Origin: SZUA-442 sp051011415
Lineage (GTDB): Bacteria > Actinomycetota > Acidimicrobiia > Spongiisociales > UBA5794
DNA: 18,331 bases
NCBI GenBank assembly: GCA_051011415.1
Contig: JBPCTY010000083.1
Location: forward strand, 1 to 18,331
Direction of reading: 5' to 3'
The notes under the pieces were generated by a model. The model was not told the DNA's origin. It did not search any database and was given only the letters and a program-made list of their open reading frames with translations. Made by a program: the position numbers and the translations under genes. Of this stretch, positions 13,565 through 18,331 are shown piece after piece (the first letter of the stretch is position 1; each line of letters begins with the position of its first letter).

Positions 13565-14070
13565 TGCAGCAACACGTCATCAGCGTCACTGTTGAGAACA
13601 AGCCGGGCGTGCTTGCTCGGATCGCCTCGATGTTTGCGCGTCGGGACTTCAACATCCACTCTTTGGCGGTGGGTCCGACGGAGGATCCCACCCGATCGAG
13701 GATCACCATGGTCGTCGATGGACCTGAGATGGAACAGATCGTGAAGCAGCTGTACAAGCTCGTGCACACGATCAAGGTCACCGAACACGGGCCGGGCGAA
13801 GCGATCGAGCGCGAGGTCATGCTTGTCCGGGTCAACGCCGAGTCAACCCGTCGGGGCGAGATCCTTGAGGCAGCAAACATCTTCGAGGCCAAGGCAGTCG
13901 ACGTCGGTGCCGCCACCATCACCTTCGAGGTCGTCGGCGAACCGTCCCGCCTTGCAGACTTCCTTGAGATCATGCGGACCTATGGCATCGTTATCCAAGT
14001 GAAGTCGGGTCGTATCGCACTCGCCAAGGACGCAAAGACCGCAACACGCAGACAGCAAAAGACCGCCTAG
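13564..14070 (+). CDS. ilvN: Acetolactate synthase small regulatory subunit
   Basis: A 168-aa regulatory partner of IlvB that binds valine and gives feedback inhibition. The N-terminal ACT domain is plain: HVISVTVENKPGVLARIASMF, then RRDFNIHSLAVGPTED and RITMVVDG. The C-terminal half (VMLVRVNAESTRRGEIL, FEAKAVDVG, TITFEVVGEPSRLADFLEIM) matches the ALS small-subunit C-terminal domain. ATG 13564 overlaps the ilvB stop by one nt (TGATG), with GGAGG seven nt upstream inside ilvB; a GTG three nt earlier is less likely. The tail is basic (Lys/Arg/Thr/Gln). ilvC starts 15 nt after its stop. Confidence 0.96.
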   Translation: MQQHVISVTVENKPGVLARIASMFARRDFNIHSLAVGPTEDPTRSRITMVVDGPEMEQIVKQLYKLVHTIKVTEHGPGEAIEREVMLVRVNAESTRRGEILEAANIFEAKAVDVGAATITFEVVGEPSRLADFLEIMRTYGIVIQVKSGRIALAKDAKTATRRQQKTA

Positions 14071-14085
14071 GAGAAACTCACAACC

Positions 14086-15099
14086 ATGCTCAAGATGTAT
14101 TACCAGCAGGACGCCGACCCGGGTCTCATCACACGCCGGAAGGTGGCCGTCATGGGGTTCGGCAGCCAGGGCCACGCCCATGCTCTGAACCTCAAAGACT
14201 CTGGCGTCGATGTCGTCGTCGGTCTCAGGGATGGCTCTCCAAGAGCGCAAGCTGCTTCAGACGCTGGACTCAAGGTGGTCGATCCCGAAGCCGCTGCAGA
14301 GTGGGCTGATGTCATCATGGTTCTTGTGCCTGACCAAGTACAGGCTGGCTTCTATGCCGAGGTCATCAAACCACGGCTGAATCCGGGGGACACATTGTTG
14401 TTCGCCCACGGGTTTTCGATCCACTTCGGTTTCATCACTCCCCCACCCGATGTTGACGTTGCCATGGTTGCTCCAAAAGGTCCTGGCCACTTGGTCCGGC
14501 GACAGTTTGTCGAGGGATCCGGTGTGCCGACGTTGGTTGCGGTCCACCAGGACCCGACAGGAGATGCACTCGCTGTTGCGCTGAGCTACGCAAACGCCTT
14601 GGGCGGCACCCGTGCAGGCGTTATCGAAACCACGTTCGGTGACGAGACCGAGACGGACCTCTTCGGTGAGCAGGTCATCTTGTGTGGAGGGGTGGACTCC
14701 CTCATCCAAGCCTCATTCGAGACGCTCACAGAGGCCGGCTACGCACCAGAGATGGCGTACTTCGAGGTGCTGCACGAACTGAAGTTGATCGTCGATCTCC
14801 TCTTTGAGGGCGGCATCGAATGGATGCGGCACTCGGTGTCAGACACCGCTGAATATGGCGACGTCACACGTGGACCACGCCTTGTGACTGACGAGACCAA
14901 GGCGGAAATGCGCAAGATCCTCGACGAGATCCAATCCGGCGAGTTTGCCAGGGAGTGGATGGCCGAGTACGACGCCGGCTCGCCCAATCTCACCGCCGCG
15001 CGCAGCGCCATTGCTGATCACCCGGTCGAGGAGACCGGCAAACGGCTCCGAGACATGATGACGTTCCTCGTCGCAAAGACTCCTGCCGACGATGTCTGA
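14086..15099 (+). CDS. ilvC: Ketol-acid reductoisomerase (class I)
   Basis: Converts acetolactate and acetohydroxybutyrate to dihydroxy acids with Mg2+ and NAD(P)H. At 337 aa it is the short class I form. The nucleotide-binding loop reads GFGSQGHAHALNLKDSG (24-40) followed by VVVGLRDGS, with Arg48 and Ser51 favouring NADPH. Catalytic features include His108 in FAHGFSIHFG, PKGPGHLVR (130-138), Asp191 and Glu195 in ETDLFGE, and Glu227/Glu231 in YFEVLHELKLIVDL. The start ATG 14086 gives MLKMYY, matching the common M-KMYY family opening; GGAG lies 12 nt upstream. It follows ilvN by 15 nt. After it comes a 103-nt gap holding a structured RNA before leuA. Confidence 0.97.
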   Translation: MLKMYYQQDADPGLITRRKVAVMGFGSQGHAHALNLKDSGVDVVVGLRDGSPRAQAASDAGLKVVDPEAAAEWADVIMVLVPDQVQAGFYAEVIKPRLNPGDTLLFAHGFSIHFGFITPPPDVDVAMVAPKGPGHLVRRQFVEGSGVPTLVAVHQDPTGDALAVALSYANALGGTRAGVIETTFGDETETDLFGEQVILCGGVDSLIQASFETLTEAGYAPEMAYFEVLHELKLIVDLLFEGGIEWMRHSVSDTAEYGDVTRGPRLVTDETKAEMRKILDEIQSGEFAREWMAEYDAGSPNLTAARSAIADHPVEETGKRLRDMMTFLVAKTPADDV

Positions 15100-15123
15100 T
15101 CCTTCCGTGTTCCGTTCCAACGA

Positions 15124-15176
15124 TCGGTTGGCTCGACTTATGGAGCCGGCGGGCTGAAAGCCCGACCGGCAACCGA
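15124..15176 (+). promoter_or_regulatory. Structured leader RNA upstream of leuA with alternative pairings
   Basis: In the ilvC-leuA gap TCGGTTG (15124-15130) pairs with CAACCGA (15170-15176), closing a compact element. Inside, GGCTC (15130-15134) pairs with GAGCC (15143-15147). Alternatively GCCGGCGGGCT (15145-15155) pairs through a GAA loop with AGCCCG, a bulged A, then CCGGC (to 15170). The two inner helices share 15145-15147 and are mutually exclusive. GCTCG (15131-15135) can also pair with CGAGC (15178-15182), a possible pseudoknot. No T-run follows, so it is not a terminator. RNA elements upstream of actinobacterial leuA genes have been predicted; membership here is unproven. Confidence 0.5.
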
Positions 15177-15202
15177 CCGAGCGACCCCATCGAAAGGACA
15201 CC

Positions 15203-16735
15203 ATGGAAGACAAACTGATCATCTTCGACACCACACTGCGAGACGGAGAACAAGCACCGGGCATCGCTCTGTCGCCTGACGACAAGCTGGCAATCGCACG
15301 CCAGCTTGCGAAGCTCAAGGTTGACGTCATCGAGGCAGGATTCGCCGCCTCAAGCCCCGGCGACTTCGAGTCGGTATCAAGGATTGCGGCTGAGGTGAAA
15401 GGGCCGGTCATTGCAAGCCTCGCCCGAACCCACCCTGACGACATCGATCAAGCGGCCGATGCGCTCAAACTGGCGGACAACAAGAGAATTCACGTCTTCG
15501 TATCGACCTCTCCAATCCACATGGAACAGATGCTTCGCATGACGCCAGGCGAGGTAATGGGATCGGTTGTGGAAAGCGTCTCGAGGGCCAAGCGGTATGT
15601 CGATGACATCGAGTTTTCGCCGCAGGATGCGACGAGGTCGGACCCGGATTTCGTGATCGAGGTGTGCAAGGCAGCAGTGGCTGCTGGCGCCACGACGATC
15701 AACATTCCTGACACCGTTGGATATGCAATGCCTGAAGACTTCGTCGCGCTGCTGTCCACTGTGTACGACGAGGTTCGGGGTGGCAACGACGATGTGATCA
15801 TTTCGACGCACTGTCACAACGACCTCGGGCTGGCGGTCGCCAACTCATTGTCCGCAATCCACGCAGGAGCTCGCCAGATCGAGGGAGCGATCAACGGCAT
15901 CGGAGAGCGGGCCGGTAACACCTCGACCGAGGAAGTGATCATGGCCGTCAGCACGAGACAGGATCACTTCAACGTCGAGATCGGTGCGGACACAACCGAG
16001 ATCTTTGAGACCTCACGTTTGGTTTCGAGCCTCACCGGCTATCCGATCCAGTACAACAAGGCTGTTGTCGGACGGAATGCCTTCGCACACGAGTCTGGAA
16101 TCCACCAGCACGGAGTCCTGCGGAACCGCGAAACCTACGAGATCATGGATCCCGAAGCCATTGGACACCAGTCAATGATCGTCCTCGGGAAGCACTCGGG
16201 TCGAGCTGCATTTGCCGACGCCATCACCAAGCTCGGCCTCCCGCTGGAAGACGAGGAGTTCCAACGTGCGTTCGACCGGTTCAAGGAGCTCGCCGACCGC
16301 AAGGGCGAGATCGGCGAGGAAGGCCTGCGGGCAATCATCGCTGAAGAGACCGGGGCGGGGACCGAGGAGATGAGCCTCGTCTCCATCCACTTTCAAGGCG
16401 GGTCGCAGGAGACGCCTCTTGCAACGGTGGAGCTCGACAAAGACGGAGAAACCGTCGAAGCGAGCGCCGAGGGAGACGGCATGGTGAACGCAGCGTTCGT
16501 TGCGGTTCAAGATGCATACGGGATTGCCGCGACACTCGCCGATTACAGGGTGTCCCCGCTCACGTCTGGCGCCGACGCCATGGCGGTCGTCGAAGTGATC
16601 GTGCAAGTCGGCGGGCAGACCCATGCAGGCCGAGGTGTATCGACAGATGTCGTCGAGGGGTCAGCCAGGGCAATGGTCTCAGCAATGAACAAGGCTGCTC
16701 TTGGACGAGGAGTGATCGAGCGGGGTTCGGACTAG
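15203..16735 (+). CDS. leuA: 2-isopropylmalate synthase
   Basis: Condenses acetyl-CoA with 2-ketoisovalerate, the first step committed to leucine. The 510-aa length is that of the E. coli-type LeuA, shorter than the roughly 600-640 aa form usual in mycobacteria and streptomycetes. The catalytic barrel shows FDTTLRDGEQAPG with Arg13/Asp14, THCHNDLGLAVAN with metal ligands His203 and His205, GIGERAGNTS, and HESGIHQHG. The C-terminal LeuA dimer (leucine-sensing) domain spans about residues 370-505. ATG 15203 has AAGGA 4 nt upstream. Homocitrate or citramalate synthase is excluded with fair confidence by length and by coupling to leuB, whose GTG overlaps the leuA stop by one nt (TAGTG). A structured RNA precedes it. 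Confidence 0.93.
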   Translation: MEDKLIIFDTTLRDGEQAPGIALSPDDKLAIARQLAKLKVDVIEAGFAASSPGDFESVSRIAAEVKGPVIASLARTHPDDIDQAADALKLADNKRIHVFVSTSPIHMEQMLRMTPGEVMGSVVESVSRAKRYVDDIEFSPQDATRSDPDFVIEVCKAAVAAGATTINIPDTVGYAMPEDFVALLSTVYDEVRGGNDDVIISTHCHNDLGLAVANSLSAIHAGARQIEGAINGIGERAGNTSTEEVIMAVSTRQDHFNVEIGADTTEIFETSRLVSSLTGYPIQYNKAVVGRNAFAHESGIHQHGVLRNRETYEIMDPEAIGHQSMIVLGKHSGRAAFADAITKLGLPLEDEEFQRAFDRFKELADRKGEIGEEGLRAIIAEETGAGTEEMSLVSIHFQGGSQETPLATVELDKDGETVEASAEGDGMVNAAFVAVQDAYGIAATLADYRVSPLTSGADAMAVVEVIVQVGGQTHAGRGVSTDVVEGSARAMVSAMNKAALGRGVIERGSD

Positions 16736-17799
16736 TGGAAGCTCGATGGGTAGTCCTTCCTGGGGACGGAATCGGTCCTGAGATCATCGCTGAAGCGGTA
16801 AAGGTCGTACGAGTCGTCGCCGGATCGTTCGGCCACGTGTTCACGTTCGACGAGCGTCTGATGGGCGGCTGTGCAATCGACGAGACCGGTGACCCACTCC
16901 CCGAGTCGACTCTCGAAGCATGCCGCAGGGCAGACGTCGTTCTCCTCGGTGCAGTCGGAGGTCCGAAGTGGTCAGATCCTGGTGCGAAGACAAGACCGGA
17001 ATCTGGTCTTCTTGAGCTCCGGAGTGAGCTCGGGCTGTTTGCCAATCTTCGGCCCGTGCGCACGCACGCGCAGTTGGTCGAGGCTTCTCCACTTCGGCCA
17101 GAGCTTGTGGACGGTACGGACATCCTGTTCTTCAGGGAGCTCACCGGTGGCATCTACTTCGGCGGGTCCGAAACCTCAGAAGATGGAACTGTGGTCAGCG
17201 ATGCAATGCGGTACTCGGTCCCAGAGATCGAGCGGATCGTTCGCATGGCTGGGGAAGCTGCGCGGACCCGACGTGGACGTCTGACATCCGTTGACAAGGC
17301 AAACGTGCTCGAGGTGTCGAGACTGTGGCGGACCACGACGGACAGGCTGATGCGTGACGAGTTTCCCGACGTCGAATACGAAACGCAGCTTGTTGATGCC
17401 ATGGCAATGCACCTGATCGCACGTCCCAAGGATTTCGATGTCGTCGTCACCGGCAATCTCTTTGGTGACATTCTGAGTGACGAGGCGTCCATGCTTCCTG
17501 GCTCGCTTGGCCTTCTCCCCAGTGCGGCGATAGGTGACCAGTCCCCTGGTCTTTATGAGCCCATCCACGGCTCAGCGCCGGACATTGCAGGCACCGGCGT
17601 TGCCAACCCTCTCGCAACCATCCTCTCTGCTGCGATGGCATTCAGATTCAGCCTCGACCTTCCATCCGAGGCCGCCGCAATCGAGCAAGCAGTCGATGCA
17701 GTTCTCGACGACGGTCTACGAACCAAAGACATTGCAGCCGGTGGATCGTTCGTTTCAACCACGGACATGGGTGACGCTGTTGCGGCACGCCTCGTTTGA
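16735..17799 (+). CDS. leuB: 3-isopropylmalate dehydrogenase
   Basis: NAD-dependent oxidative decarboxylation of 3-isopropylmalate to 2-ketoisocaproate in leucine synthesis. The 354 aa fit the family. Motifs: LPGDGIGPEI at the N-terminus, LLGAVGGPKW, the substrate-binding LRSELGLFANLRPVR, RELTGGIYFG, the catalytic Lys in SVDKANVLEVSRLWR, the metal-binding Asp residues in GNLFGDILSDEASMLPGSLG, and EPIHGSAPDIAG near the adenine site. The RSELGLFANLRP and GGIYFG segments favour LeuB over isocitrate dehydrogenase. The start is GTG 16735 overlapping the leuA TAG, so translation is coupled. leuC and leuD are not in this window. Confidence 0.95.
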   Translation: MEARWVVLPGDGIGPEIIAEAVKVVRVVAGSFGHVFTFDERLMGGCAIDETGDPLPESTLEACRRADVVLLGAVGGPKWSDPGAKTRPESGLLELRSELGLFANLRPVRTHAQLVEASPLRPELVDGTDILFFRELTGGIYFGGSETSEDGTVVSDAMRYSVPEIERIVRMAGEAARTRRGRLTSVDKANVLEVSRLWRTTTDRLMRDEFPDVEYETQLVDAMAMHLIARPKDFDVVVTGNLFGDILSDEASMLPGSLGLLPSAAIGDQSPGLYEPIHGSAPDIAGTGVANPLATILSAAMAFRFSLDLPSEAAAIEQAVDAVLDDGLRTKDIAAGGSFVSTTDMGDAVAARLV

Positions 17800-17827
17800 C
17801 AGCCGGGCCTGACCGCGACGGTACCCT
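17796..17827 (+). promoter_or_regulatory. Candidate promoter for gnd
   Basis: TTGACA (17796-17801) overlaps the leuB stop codon and TACCCT (17822-17827) matches TANNNT. The 20-nt spacer is longer than usual, so the -35 may be fortuitous. Start would be near 17834, giving a leader of about 20 nt with the AGGGAAG ribosome site before ATG 17855. The same TACCCT hexamer appears before the SRPBCC and ROK genes. Confidence 0.4.
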
Positions 17828-17847
17828 GCCTCATCGAAGCGGCAGGG
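17824..17847 (+). promoter_or_regulatory. Hairpin masking the gnd ribosome binding site
   Basis: CCCTGCC (17824-17830), a 10-nt loop and GGCAGGG (17841-17847) form a perfect 7-bp stem. Its right arm contains most of the gnd Shine-Dalgarno (AGGGAAG). There is no T-run, so it is not a terminator. Only transcripts that start upstream, such as read-through from leuB, contain the left arm. Confidence 0.4.
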
Positions 17848-17854
17848 AAGATTG

Positions 17855-18331
17855 ATGAGTAGCGGCCAATCGAACATCGGGGTCATCGGATTGGCCGTCA
17901 TGGGTCAGAACCTCGTGCTCAACATGGCGGACAACGGTTGGAACGTATCCGTCTTCAACCGCACACCGAACAAGACGGAGGAGTTTCTCGAGGGACCTGC
18001 TGCGGCTTCGTCGGTCCTCGGGTTCTATGACATCGAGTCCTTTGTCCAGTCGCTTGAGCGCCCGAGACGAGTGATGCTGATGATCAAGGCCGGACATCCG
18101 GTCGACACACAGATCGAAGCTCTGCTTCCGTTGCTGGAGAGCGGAGATGTCGTCATCGATGGCGGCAACTCTTTGTACACAGATTCCGAACGCAGGTGCA
18201 ATGAGCTCGCTGAGCTGGGAATCCACTTCGTGGGTACCGGCATCTCCGGAGGCGAGGACGGTGCACGACACGGACCGAGCATCATGCCCGGGGGTGATCC
18301 CTCGGCATGGCCATTGATCGAGGACCTGTTC
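17855..18331 (+). CDS. gnd: 6-phosphogluconate dehydrogenase, decarboxylating (3' end outside window)
   Basis: NADP-dependent conversion of 6-phosphogluconate to ribulose 5-phosphate in the oxidative pentose phosphate pathway. The visible 159 residues include the Rossmann motif IGVIGLAVMGQNLVLNMAD (from residue 8), VSVFNRTPNKTEEF at the NADP-phosphate position, PRRVMLMIKAG, VIDGGNSLYTDSERR, and the substrate-binding signature GTGISGGEDGARHGPSIMPGG. These identify the canonical long-form enzyme. The catalytic lysine and the C-terminal helical domain lie beyond the right edge. ATG 17855 has AGGGAAG upstream. It follows leuB by 55 nt and may have its own promoter. Its NADPH could serve IlvC, though this is a metabolic inference only. 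Confidence 0.95.
   Translation, partial: MSSGQSNIGVIGLAVMGQNLVLNMADNGWNVSVFNRTPNKTEEFLEGPAAASSVLGFYDIESFVQSLERPRRVMLMIKAGHPVDTQIEALLPLLESGDVVIDGGNSLYTDSERRCNELAELGIHFVGTGISGGEDGARHGPSIMPGGDPSAWPLIEDLF

Noticed and set aside
15140..15157. Mini open frame ATG-Glu-Pro-Ala-Gly-stop in the leuA leader as an attenuation peptide
   Set aside because: It has no leucine, valine or isoleucine codons and no ribosome binding site, and no terminator follows.
14839..15444. 201-aa minus-strand open frame spanning the ilvC-leuA gap
   Set aside because: It is antisense to both enzyme genes and to the structured leader, with Ser-rich composition and no family resemblance.
1..18331. CRISPR arrays, insertion sequences, integrase or attachment sites, tRNA or rRNA genes
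   Set aside because: Nothing with regularly spaced repeats, transposase or recombinase motifs, cloverleaf-like sequence or rRNA cores was seen; the window is almost fully coding.

Overview
This is a gene-dense stretch of a moderately GC-rich bacterial chromosome, most likely from an actinomycete (Actinomycetota). That assignment is an inference. It rests on an F420-type luciferase-like oxidoreductase, an actinobacterial cluster of single-domain ArsA ATPase, SRPBCC protein and ROK kinase, a small CxxC protein typical of actinobacteria, several GTG starts, and several genes whose -10 box lies 6-8 nt before the start codon, which indicates leaderless mRNAs. A deep branch such as Acidimicrobiia is possible but cannot be shown from this window.

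Layout: (1) positions 1-6770 are all minus strand. Reading in the direction of transcription they are a QueG-like Fe-S protein, a small membrane protein, a metallophosphoesterase, a methyltransferase, an SRPBCC protein, an ArsA-like ATPase, a 61-aa protein, a ROK sugar kinase, a DUF1232 membrane protein, and the first 210 codons of an AlaC-type aminotransferase that runs off the left edge. Many junctions overlap or nearly touch. (2) Positions 6858-8127 are plus strand: a 67-aa cysteine-rich protein and an Rv3520c-type F420-dependent oxidoreductase. (3) Positions 8124-11668 are minus strand: an orphan membrane histidine kinase with two GAF-like regions, preceded by a coiled-coil NYN/YacP-type putative ribonuclease. 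(4) Positions 11689-17799 are plus strand: a branched-chain amino acid operon, ilvB-ilvN-ilvC-leuA-leuB, followed by the start of gnd (6-phosphogluconate dehydrogenase), which runs off the right edge.

The most informative non-coding signals are in the amino acid operon. A promoter is followed by a 10-codon leader peptide, MLATIVILLS, carrying Leu, Ile and Val codons. A perfect hairpin and an intrinsic terminator come next, just before ilvB. This is a near-complete picture of transcription attenuation by branched-chain amino acid supply. A second structured, switch-like RNA lies in the 103-nt gap before leuA. A third possible device lies before gnd, where a hairpin covers the ribosome binding site and its left arm overlaps a candidate -10 box.

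How the genes work together: ilvBNC make the common Val/Ile/Leu precursors, and leuA and leuB divert 2-ketoisovalerate to leucine. ilvD and leuCD are not in this window. The ArsA/SRPBCC/61-aa/ROK/DUF1232 group looks like one translationally coupled unit, but its shared role cannot be read from sequence. I saw no mobile elements, CRISPR arrays, tRNA or rRNA genes.
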